The position numbers and the translations under genes are program-made. Below are positions 25,551 through 33,472 of a DNA stretch of 64,000 nt, one piece after another. The DNA is from Salinirubellus litoreus. Its GTDB lineage: Archaea > Halobacteriota > Halobacteria > Halobacteriales > Haloarculaceae. How positions within the stretch are numbered: position 1 is the first letter of the stretch; every line of letters starts with the position of its first letter. The notes beneath the pieces are model-generated. The model saw nothing but the letters and a program-made list of their open reading frames with translations, had not been told where the DNA came from and made no database searches. Where the stretch lies: NCBI RefSeq assembly GCF_037335815.1, contig NZ_CP147841.1, positions 124,001-188,000 on the forward strand, in the 5' to 3' direction.

Positions 25551-26909
25551 TCAGTTCTGGACGAACCTGACGAGCACGTCGTCCTCCTCGCGGGGGAACG
25601 CCTCGCCTTCGGCACGTCCGTCGCGGTTCGAGGTGATCCCGTAGGCGTTCCCGTCCGGGCCCTGACCGATACAGCGCACCCGTCCGAGTTCGTTCCGGAA
25701 CAGCTTGTGCGAGGTGGCGACGAACCGCGGGTCCAGCCAGTCGGCGTCGAACCGACGGGCATCCCCGCCGTCCATCGGCGGGAGGTCGGTTTCCGGCGGC
25801 GAGAGCGTCACCGCGTTGACGTGCTGTCCGCGCAGCGCCCCGATCATCAGACGGTTCCGCCAGGCCGGGACGGCGTCGCCGGTGTAGAACACGCAGCCGG
25901 TCGGTGCCCAGGTCCGGTTGCCCGTGTTGACGACCGGCCGGTGGAAGTCGGTCCCCCGGTACCCGTCGGCTCTCCGGGCGTCGGGCCACCCGTAGTTCGC
26001 CCCGGCCTCGAGGACGTTCACCTCGTCGCGACCCCCCGGGCCGTGTTCGGTGACGACGGGCGTCCCGTCGGGGAGCCACGTCACCCCCTGGGGGTTCCGG
26101 TGACCGATGGTGAACACGCGGGGGTCGCCCCCGTCCCACTCCGGGTTCTCGGGTGCGGCCTCGCCGCTCGGCTGTACCCTGAGCACCTTGCCGCCGAGAA
26201 ACGAGGGGTCGGTCGACTTCTCCGGCTGGCCGCCGTCGCCGCAGGTCACCCAGAGGTAGTCGCGGGGGCCGAACGCGAGCCGCCCGCCGTTGTGGTACTG
26301 CTCGGCGGGGATCTCGTCGACGACGATCTCCTCCGTGCCGGCGACGTCCTCGGCGGTCACGTCGTAGCGGACGACGCGGTTGTACTGGCCCGCCGGTGCC
26401 TCCTCGTCCCGGTAGGTGTAGTAGGCGTAGACGTACGGCTGGTCGGGGTAGGCAGGGTGGACGGCGACCCCGAGCAGGCCGTCCTCGCCGCCGGTCGACC
26501 ACCAGCCCCCCTCGTCGCCGGGGTCGATGGCCGAGGCGTCGACCACCGCCTCCGGCTCGGCGACGACGTCCGCCACCCCGTTCTCGACCCGGAGGATACG
26601 TCCGACCCGCTCGGTGACGAACAGGTCGTCGTTCGGCGCGAACGCGAAGTCCCACGGCACCTTCAGCTTCGTGACGATCGGCTCGAAGGAGACCCCCTGC
26701 AGCGGCGAGTCGGTCGGTGCCTCCCAGTCGGGGCCGTACCTCGACCACGACTCCAGTTCGTCGCTGGCCTCCGGCGTGGCCGTAGCCGTGGCCGTCGGCG
26801 TTCTCGTGTCGCCGCCGACGTACCCCGTACAGCCGGCGAGCCCGGTCGCGGTCGCACCCGTGCCGAGCGCGGCGAGGAGTTCGCGGCGCGTCGGGGAGGG
26901 CCCTCTCAT
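25551..26909 (-). CDS. PQQ-dependent sugar dehydrogenase lipoprotein
   Basis: 452 residues from ATG. The start RRELLAALGTGATATGLAGC is a twin-arginine signal with lipobox, so the protein is folded, exported and anchored outside. The body is a six-bladed beta-propeller of the soluble glucose dehydrogenase/Asd (GSDH) family: LKVPWDFAFAPNDDLFVTER, EDGLLGVAVHPAYPDQPYVY, HNGGRLAFGPRDYLWVTCGD, IGHRNPQGVTWLPDG, EHGPGGRDEVNVLEAGANYG. Family enzymes oxidise aldose sugars with PQQ or a related cofactor and pass electrons to the respiratory chain. PQQ synthesis genes are not in view, so cofactor identity is inferred. A Thr/Ala-rich linker follows the lipobox. Confidence 0.9.
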   Translation of the reverse strand: MRGPSPTRRELLAALGTGATATGLAGCTGYVGGDTRTPTATATATPEASDELESWSRYGPDWEAPTDSPLQGVSFEPIVTKLKVPWDFAFAPNDDLFVTERVGRILRVENGVADVVAEPEAVVDASAIDPGDEGGWWSTGGEDGLLGVAVHPAYPDQPYVYAYYTYRDEEAPAGQYNRVVRYDVTAEDVAGTEEIVVDEIPAEQYHNGGRLAFGPRDYLWVTCGDGGQPEKSTDPSFLGGKVLRVQPSGEAAPENPEWDGGDPRVFTIGHRNPQGVTWLPDGTPVVTEHGPGGRDEVNVLEAGANYGWPDARRADGYRGTDFHRPVVNTGNRTWAPTGCVFYTGDAVPAWRNRLMIGALRGQHVNAVTLSPPETDLPPMDGGDARRFDADWLDPRFVATSHKLFRNELGRVRCIGQGPDGNAYGITSNRDGRAEGEAFPREEDDVLVRFVQN

Positions 26910-27085
26910 GGCTCGTGTTCGGGACCCACCGGATGAAAACTTGGTGATACGCCCGTCGGCTTGCGGGAAACCCGCCCGGACTCTCGGCGGGGTCCGAACG
27001 ATTGGGGTCGGCACGGGGTGCCCGACGTCGGCGGCCTCGTGCGTAACGGGAGAGGCGGTCCGTCCGCCGGGACGCGGGACCCCAT

Positions 27086-27961
27086 TCACCTGACGGCCGA
27101 ACTCGACGCCCGGGACAGCAGGTAGACCGCGACCCCGCCCAGCACGAGGTCGAGCGCGACGAGCACCGCCAGGGCGGGGACCAGCGTGTGCAGGACGCCC
27201 TCGACCCCGGGGACGTCGACGACCGTGATGACGTCCGTCCCGAGGATGAGGGCACGGGCGGCGTCGACGCCGTAGGTGACGGGGTTGACCGCCGCGAACG
27301 CCTGGATCCAGCCGGGGAGCCGCTCAAGTGGGATGAACGCGCTCGAGAGGAACAGGAGCGGGAACTGCAGCAGGTTCGCCCCGATGATGGTCGACTCCTG
27401 GTCGCGGGTCAGGAGCGCCAGCGCGTTCGAGAACGCCGCGAACCACACCGAGAACAGCACGCCGACGCCGACGATGCCGAGCGCGCCCACGAGCCCCGTG
27501 GCGATCTCGGCACCGAGCGCGACGCTCAGCGCGAGGACGATGGCGATCTGGACGGCGATCCGGGAGAGTTCCGCGAGCGTCTTCCCGAGGAAGACCGCCG
27601 CCCGGCTCATCGGGCTCACGAGCACCTTCTCGAACATCCCGTTCTCGATGTCGTTGACGAGGCCGACACCGGAGGTGACCGCGGCCGCGAGCGCGACCTG
27701 GATCGCGATGGCCGGCGCGAGGTAGGTCTCGTAGCTGAGTCCGGGCGCGCCGAGCGCCCCCTCGACCACCCCGCCGAACACCTGTGTGAACAGCACGAGG
27801 AAGATGACCGGCTGGACCAGCGACACCACGAGCACGAACGGGTTGCGGACCGCCTTCAGGTTCCACCGCTTGTAGTTCACCCAGACGTCGCCGAGGAACG
27901 AGTTCGACGAGCGGTCGGCCTCGTCGACCCTCACGTTGCCCGGTTCGGCGGGTGCGCTCAC
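27086..27961 (-). CDS. ABC-2 type permease (DrrB-like)
   Basis: 291 residues. Six helices follow an acidic cytoplasmic N-terminus: VWVNYKRWNLKAVRNPFVLV leads into helix 1, and the stretch ENGMFEKVLVSPMSRAAVFLGKTL is the conserved ABC-2 cytoplasmic loop, followed by FLSSAFIPLERLPGWIQAFA and NPVTYGVDAARAL. This is the daunorubicin-type exporter permease pattern. The start codon overlaps the end of the ATPase gene by 4 bp, so the two are translationally coupled. Typical cargoes are lipophilic compounds or glycans. Confidence 0.92.
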   Translation of the reverse strand: MSAPAEPGNVRVDEADRSSNSFLGDVWVNYKRWNLKAVRNPFVLVVSLVQPVIFLVLFTQVFGGVVEGALGAPGLSYETYLAPAIAIQVALAAAVTSGVGLVNDIENGMFEKVLVSPMSRAAVFLGKTLAELSRIAVQIAIVLALSVALGAEIATGLVGALGIVGVGVLFSVWFAAFSNALALLTRDQESTIIGANLLQFPLLFLSSAFIPLERLPGWIQAFAAVNPVTYGVDAARALILGTDVITVVDVPGVEGVLHTLVPALAVLVALDLVLGGVAVYLLSRASSSAVR

Positions 27962-29064
27962 TCGGTCACCTCCATCCCGCCACTGACTCCATCGGACGCC
28001 GCCTCCGCGTCGAGGTCGACGTGCTCGCCGGTGATGGCGAGGAACACGTCGTCGAGCGTCGGCGCGCGGACGTTGAACCCGACCACCTCCAGGCCCGCGT
28101 CGCGGAGCGCGACGAGGAGGTCCGTCCCACGCTCGCGGGCCCGCCGTGAAGTGACGCTGATCCCCTCGGCGGTCGGCTCGACCGACGCCTCGGCCTCGAA
28201 CAGTCCCGACTCGCGGGCGACCTCGACCGCCCGCTCGCTCGCATCCGCCCCGCCCGCGAGAGCGACCTCGAGGACCTCCCCCCCGACGCGTCGTTTCAGC
28301 TCCGCGGGCGAACCCGTCTCGACGATGCGCCCGTCGAGGATGACCGCGAGGCGGTCACAGAGCTGGTCGGCCTCCTCCAGGTACTGGGTCGTGAGGAACA
28401 CCGTCGTCCCGGCGTCGTTTATCTCCCGGAAGTACTCCCAGAGCCGATTCCGGGCCTTCGGGTCCAGCCCGGTCGTCGGCTCGTCGAGGAACACCAGCGG
28501 CGGGTCGTGGACCAGCGCAGTCGCCGAGTCGAGCCGCTTTCGCATCCCACCGGAGAACCCCTCGGCGCGCTTGTCGGCGACGTCCGCCAGATCGACCAGA
28601 TCGAGCAGTTCGGCGATGCGTTCGTCCCGGTCGGCGCGGGGGACGCCGTACGCCTCGCAGGCGAACCGGAGGTTCTCGCGGGCCGTCAGCTCCGGGTCGA
28701 TGCTCGTCTCCTGGGCCATGTACCCGATGGTCCCCCGGACGGCTCGCGCCGCCGCGCCGACGTCGAACCCGTTGACGGTCACTCGGCCGCCCGTCGGCCG
28801 CAACAGCGTCGTCAGCGTCTTGATCGTCGTCGTCTTCCCCGCCCCGTTCGGGCCCAGAAACCCGAAGAACTCCCCGCGAGGGATCCGGAGGTCCACTCCC
28901 CGGACGGCCTCGGTCCCGTCGGCGTAGGTCACTTCGACGCCCTCGGCGTCGACGGCGTACGGCCCATCACCCCCGTCGTCCCCGTCACCCTCGACGCCTC
29001 CGGCACCGACGACGTCGCTTCCGTTCCGCGTCGCTCGCGCGTTCCGGTCCTGATTCTGACTCAT
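27958..29064 (-). CDS. ABC transporter ATPase (DrrA-like)
   Basis: 368 residues. After an acidic leader come Walker A GPNGAGKTTT, Q-loop IGYMAQETSIDPELTARENL, signature FSGGMRKRL, Walker B PPLVFLDEPTTGLDP, H-loop FLTTQYLEEADQL, and a DrrA-type C-terminal regulatory region (LEVVGFNVRAPTLDDVFLAITG). It powers the ABC-2 permease encoded immediately downstream. An HxlR-type regulator lies 37 bp upstream on the same strand, but it has its own orientation-matched promoter, so all three genes may form one transcript. Confidence 0.93.
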   Translation of the reverse strand: MSQNQDRNARATRNGSDVVGAGGVEGDGDDGGDGPYAVDAEGVEVTYADGTEAVRGVDLRIPRGEFFGFLGPNGAGKTTTIKTLTTLLRPTGGRVTVNGFDVGAAARAVRGTIGYMAQETSIDPELTARENLRFACEAYGVPRADRDERIAELLDLVDLADVADKRAEGFSGGMRKRLDSATALVHDPPLVFLDEPTTGLDPKARNRLWEYFREINDAGTTVFLTTQYLEEADQLCDRLAVILDGRIVETGSPAELKRRVGGEVLEVALAGGADASERAVEVARESGLFEAEASVEPTAEGISVTSRRARERGTDLLVALRDAGLEVVGFNVRAPTLDDVFLAITGEHVDLDAEAASDGVSGGMEVTE

Positions 29065-29101
29065 GCTGTGGTCGTCGCCGTCACGCCGGCGGCCGGCGCG
29101 G

Positions 29102-29533
29102 TCACCGCTCGACCCCGGAGTCGAGGTCGTGGTCCTCGGCCCACCGGTAGAAGTGGCCGAAGGCGGGGAACAGCGCCCGCGCCTTCGGCGTCGTCTCGTA
29201 CTCGACCCGGGGCGGGACCTCGTCGTAGGCCCGCCGGGTGAGCAACCCCGCCTCGGTCAGTTCCTTCAGTCGCTCGGAGAGCGTGTTCGGCGGCGTCCCC
29301 AGGCGCTCCTCGAGTTCGGAGAACCGCAGGGGCTCGCCCGCGAAGGCGAACTCCTTCAGCACCGCCATCGTGTGGGCGCGGCCCAGGAGCCCGAGCAGGT
29401 CCGAGACGGTCCGCTCGACCCGCTCGCGCTCGGTCGGCGAGAGCGCGTCACGCCGCGCCTTCGCCGCTTCCGGGCCGCAGTCCGACGGCGGGGCCTCCAC
29501 GGCCGGCGGCCGGTCCCTCGACTCCCGTCTCAC
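29102..29533 (-). CDS. HxlR-type winged-helix regulator
   Basis: 143 residues from GTG (VRRESRDRPPAVEAPP). The longer frame upstream runs through the promoter and is rejected; TATA cttatactt is centred about 29 nt before this GTG, giving a leaderless mRNA. The HxlR core is clear: DLLGLLGRAHTMAVLKEFAF, LRFSELEERLGTPPNTLSERLKEL (HTH), then GLLTRRAYDEVPPRVEYETT (wing). Family members are repressors or activators often sensing reactive electrophiles or redox state. It diverges from an NmrA-like operon, which is the most likely target. Confidence 0.88.
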   Translation of the reverse strand: MRRESRDRPPAVEAPPSDCGPEAAKARRDALSPTERERVERTVSDLLGLLGRAHTMAVLKEFAFAGEPLRFSELEERLGTPPNTLSERLKELTEAGLLTRRAYDEVPPRVEYETTPKARALFPAFGHFYRWAEDHDLDSGVER

Positions 29534-29662
29534 GACCGACTCTACGTGGCGAAGGATCTTATACTTGCAGAATCGAATCGTTGATTCAGAGGACTCGTTG
29601 ACCCCGATGCTTCGATACTTCGAAGTAGATAGTATATGCACCGAGGGAGCGTACGGTCGGCC
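29534..29662. promoter_or_regulatory. Divergent promoter with two palindromes
   Basis: Minus-strand promoter: TATA at 29558-29566 with inverted repeat gaatc-gtt-gattc (29575-29587) directly upstream of it. Plus-strand promoter: TATA agtatatgc around 29631, about 28 nt before the ATG, with perfect palindrome acttcgaagt (29617-29626) immediately upstream. Each palindrome sits at the TFB-recognition position of one promoter, where a bound regulator would control initiation. HxlR proteins bind as dimers to such inverted sites. Confidence 0.6.
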
Positions 29663-30292
29663 ATGCGAATCACCGTCTTCGGGGCGACGGGCCGGACCGG
29701 CGTCCCGTTCGTCCGACTGGCGCTCGAAGCTGGCCACGAGGTCGTCGCACACCTCCGTTCACCGGAGAAGCTCCCGCTCGACGACCACGACCGCCTGACC
29801 GTCGTCGAAGGGGACGTGTACACCGACGAGGGCGTCGAGGAGGCCGTCGCGGGTGCCGACGCGGTCGTCAGTCTCCTCGGGCAGGGAGAGGGGAGCCCCG
29901 ACGACCTGCTGACCGTCGCCGGCGAGCACGTCACGACGGCCATGGCCGGGCACGGCGTCGACCGGTACGTCACGCTCGTCGGCGCGGGCGTCAGGGAGGA
30001 GGGCGAGTCGCCATCGATCAGCGGCCGGGTGATGGGCGGTCTCCTCAAACTGCTCGCCCGGGAGGTGCTGGCCGACGCCGAGGAACACGTCCGACGGGTC
30101 CGGGTGACGGATCTCGACTGGACCGTCGTCCGGGCACCACGGCTCACCGAGGGCGAGCCGACGGGCTACCGCGCCGGCGACATCGACCTCGGCTTCGAGT
30201 CCGTCTCCCGGGCCGACGTGGCCGCGTTCTGTCTGGAGTGTATCGAGGAGGAGCTGTACGTCGGCGGGATGCCGAAGGTCGGTCCCGAATGA
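29663..30292 (+). CDS. NmrA/BVR-B-like NAD(P)-binding protein
   Basis: 209 residues from ATG (MRITVFGATGRTGVPFVRLAL); the frame's earlier start overlaps the promoter. GATGRTG is the dinucleotide-binding GxxGxxG. Further atypical-SDR landmarks are VVEGDVYTDEGVEEAVAGADAV, DRYVTLVGAG and LDWTVVRAPRLTEGEPTG. The length fits the biliverdin reductase B/NmrA-like group, which reduce flavins or quinones or act as redox sensors. It is the first gene of a three-gene overlapping operon under the divergent HxlR regulator. Confidence 0.85.
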   Translation: MRITVFGATGRTGVPFVRLALEAGHEVVAHLRSPEKLPLDDHDRLTVVEGDVYTDEGVEEAVAGADAVVSLLGQGEGSPDDLLTVAGEHVTTAMAGHGVDRYVTLVGAGVREEGESPSISGRVMGGLLKLLAREVLADAEEHVRRVRVTDLDWTVVRAPRLTEGEPTGYRAGDIDLGFESVSRADVAAFCLECIEEELYVGGMPKVGPE

Positions 30293-31206
30293 GAGTACTG
30301 GTCGTCGGGGCCACGGGTACCCAGGGCGGGAGCGTGATCGACGCGTTGCTCGACGGCGAGTACGGCGAGTTCGAGGTCCGGGGGCTGACCCGCGATGCGA
30401 CCGGCGAACGGGCCCGGGCGCTCGCGGCCCGCGGGGTCGAACTCGTCGAGGGCGACCTCGCCGATCCGTCGGGCCTCGCCCGGAGTCTCGAGGGTGTCGG
30501 CGGCGTGTTCTACCCCAGTTTCGGCGGCGACCGGGAGGCGACGTACGGTCGGAACGTCGTCGACGCGGCACGCGGGGCCGGCGTCACCCACCTCGTCGTG
30601 AGCACGGGCGGGAACTGCGACGACCGTCCCGGCATCCCGCACGTCGACACGAAGGCGGACGTCGAGGACTACCTCCGGGAGTCGGGCGTGCCGGCGACGG
30701 TGCTCCGGCCGCACACCTTCACGTCGAACCTCCGGATGCAGGCCCCGGCGATACGGGAGGGCCGGTTCCCGTACCCGCTCGCCGGGGGCGCGCAGCTCGC
30801 GCTGGTCGATCCCCGCGACGTCGGTCGGCTGGCGGCCCGGGCGTTCGCCGACCCCGACCGGTTCGTCGGGGAGACGTTCGAACTCGCCGGGGACGCGCTC
30901 ACGCTGGAGGAACTGGCCGCGGCGTTCGCGGACGTCCTCGGACGCGAGGTAGAACCGGTTCGGATCACTCCGGCGGCGTTCGTCGAACGACTCGGCGCGC
31001 CCGACTCGTTCCGGCGGTTCATCGAGTGGCAGAGCGAACCCCACCCGACGGACACGGACCGGCTCCGCGAGGCGTTCGACTTCCGTCCCGCGACGCTCCG
31101 CGAGTACCTCCAGCAGGAGTGGACCGCCGGGATCCCCGAATCGCCGACCAGGGCTGACGGTGCCACACGGCCCGGAGCGAGACGGGAAGCGACGGACCGT
31201 GACTGA
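30289..31206 (+). CDS. NmrA family NAD(P)-binding protein
   Basis: 305 residues from ATG, overlapping the previous stop by 4 bp (ATGA), so translation is coupled. GATGTQGGSVIDALL is the glycine-rich motif of the NmrA/HSCARG branch, followed by VELVEGDLADPSGLARSLEGVGGVF, VSTGGN...HVDTKADVEDYLRESG and VLRPHTFTSN. The usual SDR YxxxK is missing, as in NmrA proteins that sense NADP(H) or act on quinones without the classic catalytic pair. The tail after about residue 285 is polar and low complexity. Confidence 0.87.
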   Translation: MRVLVVGATGTQGGSVIDALLDGEYGEFEVRGLTRDATGERARALAARGVELVEGDLADPSGLARSLEGVGGVFYPSFGGDREATYGRNVVDAARGAGVTHLVVSTGGNCDDRPGIPHVDTKADVEDYLRESGVPATVLRPHTFTSNLRMQAPAIREGRFPYPLAGGAQLALVDPRDVGRLAARAFADPDRFVGETFELAGDALTLEELAAAFADVLGREVEPVRITPAAFVERLGAPDSFRRFIEWQSEPHPTDTDRLREAFDFRPATLREYLQQEWTAGIPESPTRADGATRPGARREATDRD

Positions 31207-32521
31207 GCGCGTCCTCGTCACCGGCGCGACGGGAACGACGGGCTCGGCGGTCGTCGAGGTGCTCTCGAACCACGACGTCAGGGTGCTCGCGGCGACCCGC
31301 GAGCCCGACGGCTACGGCGGGCCCGGGGAACCGGTCCGGTTCGACGCCACCGACCCCGGCTCGTACGGTGCGCTCGGCGAGGTCGACGCCGTCTACCTGA
31401 TTCGTCCCCCCGCGATCGGGAACGTCGAGCGGGACCTCTTCCCGGTCGTCGACGCCGCCGAGGACCGCGGCGTTCAGCGGGTGGTCCTCCTCTCGGTGCT
31501 CGGTGCCGAACGCGCCCCGTTCCTCCCGCACCGTCGCGTCGAACGGCGGCTCGAACGGTCCGGACTCGACTGGACCTTCCTCCGGGCGGCGTACTTCGCG
31601 CAGAACCTCGAGACGGTCCACCGGGCGGAGATACGGCGGGGCGAACTCGCGGTCCCCGCCGGGAACGGACGACTGGGGGTGGTCGACGCCCGCGATGTCG
31701 CGGCGGTCGCCGCCGAGGCGCTCCTCGGCGGTCACGAGGGGTGTGCGTACGACCTCACCGGCCCGGAGGCGGTCTCGTTTCACGACGTCGCCGTCGTCCT
31801 CTCGGCGGGACTGGATCACGAGGTCCGCTACACCCGCCCCTCGCTCGTCCAGTACGCGTGGCGTCGCTACCGGGAGGGGGTAGCGCCGACTCGCGTCGCC
31901 GTCGAGGGCGGCCTCTACACCGCCGCCCGGCTCGGACTCTCCGACCGGGTGACGGACGACGTCCGTTCGGTGCTCGACCGCGAGTCCCGATCGATCGCCG
32001 AGTACGTCGAGGATCGACGGGTGATGTGGACTCGAGACGGTGGTGCTCGGGAGCCGGGAGTCGAACTCGTCGACCGTCCGCCCGAACGTCTGCTCCGGGT
32101 CGCGAACCCCCTCCTGGCGCGACTGCTCCGCTCGCCGCTCCACCCGGTCGTCTCCGGGTCGCTCCTGCTGCTGACGGTCACCGGCCGACGGACCGGGACC
32201 GAGTACACGTTCCCCGTCGGATACGAGCGCCGCGGTGACCGACTGTTCGTGACGACCCACCACACGAACTGGTGGCGGAACGTTCGGGAGGACGCGACCG
32301 TCGAGGTCGTCCTCCGGGGCGAACGCCGACGGGGGCGTGCCCGGGTCGTGACCGATCCCGACGAGGTGGCCGGGTACCTCGCGGACGCCATCGACCGGCA
32401 CGGCCGCCGGTACGCGACCCGTCTCGGCGTCCGTCTCACCGACGAGGGCCTGCCGACCCACGACCGACTCCGTGACGTCGCGGCCGAGGAGATCAGGCTG
32501 GTGATGATCGACCTCGATTGA
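31199..32521 (+). CDS. NmrA-like domain fused to F420-type nitroreductase (DDN-like) domain
   Basis: 440 residues from GTG, overlapping the preceding gene by 8 bp. Residues 1 to about 285: NmrA/quinone-reductase-2-like fold (GATGTTGSAVVEVL, DAVYLIRPPAIGNVERDL, VLLSVLGAERAPFLPHRRVE, LDWTFLRAAYFAQNLETVH). Residues from about 300: deazaflavin-dependent nitroreductase family split barrel (LLLLTVTGRRTGTEYTFPVG, then FVTTHHTNWWRNVRED, VEVVLRGERRRGRARVV). DDN-type proteins bind F420 and transfer hydride to quinones or nitro compounds. Haloarchaea make F420. Joining both cofactor folds in one chain suggests hydride exchange between NAD(P)H and F420 or a shared quinone substrate; this is inference. 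Confidence 0.85.
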   Translation: MTERVLVTGATGTTGSAVVEVLSNHDVRVLAATREPDGYGGPGEPVRFDATDPGSYGALGEVDAVYLIRPPAIGNVERDLFPVVDAAEDRGVQRVVLLSVLGAERAPFLPHRRVERRLERSGLDWTFLRAAYFAQNLETVHRAEIRRGELAVPAGNGRLGVVDARDVAAVAAEALLGGHEGCAYDLTGPEAVSFHDVAVVLSAGLDHEVRYTRPSLVQYAWRRYREGVAPTRVAVEGGLYTAARLGLSDRVTDDVRSVLDRESRSIAEYVEDRRVMWTRDGGAREPGVELVDRPPERLLRVANPLLARLLRSPLHPVVSGSLLLLTVTGRRTGTEYTFPVGYERRGDRLFVTTHHTNWWRNVREDATVEVVLRGERRRGRARVVTDPDEVAGYLADAIDRHGRRYATRLGVRLTDEGLPTHDRLRDVAAEEIRLVMIDLD

Positions 32522-32686
32522 CCCGGTGTGGGCCGGGGACGGTCGGCGTCCCCTCGGGGCGGCGCGGCCGACCGTCGGCTAGCCCGGAGAGCGGGACCCT
32601 CCCCCACAGGAGGCGCGAGATCGACGGGAGACGACGGATCGGGGAACGGCCTCTTCCCGGAGTGAAGGGGCTCGTCCGTCCGCCGT

Positions 32687-33256
32687 TCACTCCGGTCGTG
32701 CGTCGGGCTCGACGTCCGACTCCGGCGGGTAGACCTTCGCCCGGGGGTGCTGGTCGGCGTCCTCGGCGAGGGTTCCGTCCTCCCGGCACTCCTCCAGCGC
32801 GGCCTTCGCCTCCTCCCTCGTGAACCCCCCGACGGCCGAGGCGACGTCGAACAGGTCCCGTTCGGTCACCCCGTCGCCCGCACCGCCGGTTATCGGCTGA
32901 TAGTTGCTCTCGTCGAGCAGGTACCGGACGATCTCGACGAGCGAGGTCGACCCCCCGATCGTCTCGTGCCAGGCCGGCGGGTAGGCGCTCAACCGGTCCC
33001 CTCCCACCTCGTAGACCGCCCGGTCGTCGACCCACGTCTCGGAGTCGGTGGTGACCTCGGCAAGGGAGGTGCGGAACGCTTCCTCGTCGTAGCCGCTCTC
33101 CTCCGTGAGAGCCTCGACGTGCGCGAGCAACCACTCGCGGGGGGCACCCGGCTCGTCACCCGGCGCGAACCGTTCGGCGATCGAGACGAAATCGTGCGGT
33201 CGGCCGTACTCGCTCTGGTCGCCCGCTTCCTCGAGCAGCGGCTCGGAGAGCTCCAT
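32687..33256 (-). CDS. Haloarchaeal hypothetical protein
   Basis: 189 residues, very acidic (many D/E), no membrane segment. Two parts are visible: an N-terminal region with YGRPHDFVSIAERFAPGDEP and WLLAHVEALTEESGYDEE, and a C-terminal region with DLFDVASAVGGFTREEAKAALEECREDGTL, which looks like a winged-helix or small helical domain. No family is recognised. It lies downstream of rpsG on the same strand, where many haloarchaea carry elongation factor 2, which is not present here. Confidence 0.6.
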   Translation of the reverse strand: MELSEPLLEEAGDQSEYGRPHDFVSIAERFAPGDEPGAPREWLLAHVEALTEESGYDEEAFRTSLAEVTTDSETWVDDRAVYEVGGDRLSAYPPAWHETIGGSTSLVEIVRYLLDESNYQPITGGAGDGVTERDLFDVASAVGGFTREEAKAALEECREDGTLAEDADQHPRAKVYPPESDVEPDARPE

Positions 33257-33388
33257 GTACCACCTCGTACCGGCGGCTGGAAAAAGTACGACCCGGCGTC
33301 GGCAAGGGGTGCCGACGCCACGCTCGATCGTGTGTGGCCCGGCGGGCCCCTCGGTCGGTGGAGAGGGAGAAATCGGACGGGCCGGGGA

Positions 33389-33450
33389 GCAGACGGGAGA
33401 CGAGAGGGGAGAGGGGAAAGGGGAGAGACGAGAAACGAGAAACGAGGCGT
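33389..33450. repeat. Purine-rich tract downstream of rpsG
   Basis: A run of nearly only A and G on the plus strand (agagg/gagaaac direct repeats) between the S7 stop and the next gene. On the transcribed strand of the ribosomal operon this becomes a C/U-rich RNA, which might help release RNA polymerase at the operon end. It could also be simple-sequence noise. Confidence 0.45.
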
Positions 33451-33472
33451 AGCGAGAGCGCGGGAGAGTCGA

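Noticed and set aside
27188..28927. 579-codon plus-strand frame
   Set aside because: It is a mixed shadow of the ABC-2 permease and ATPase genes. The ABC motifs on the minus strand are decisive.
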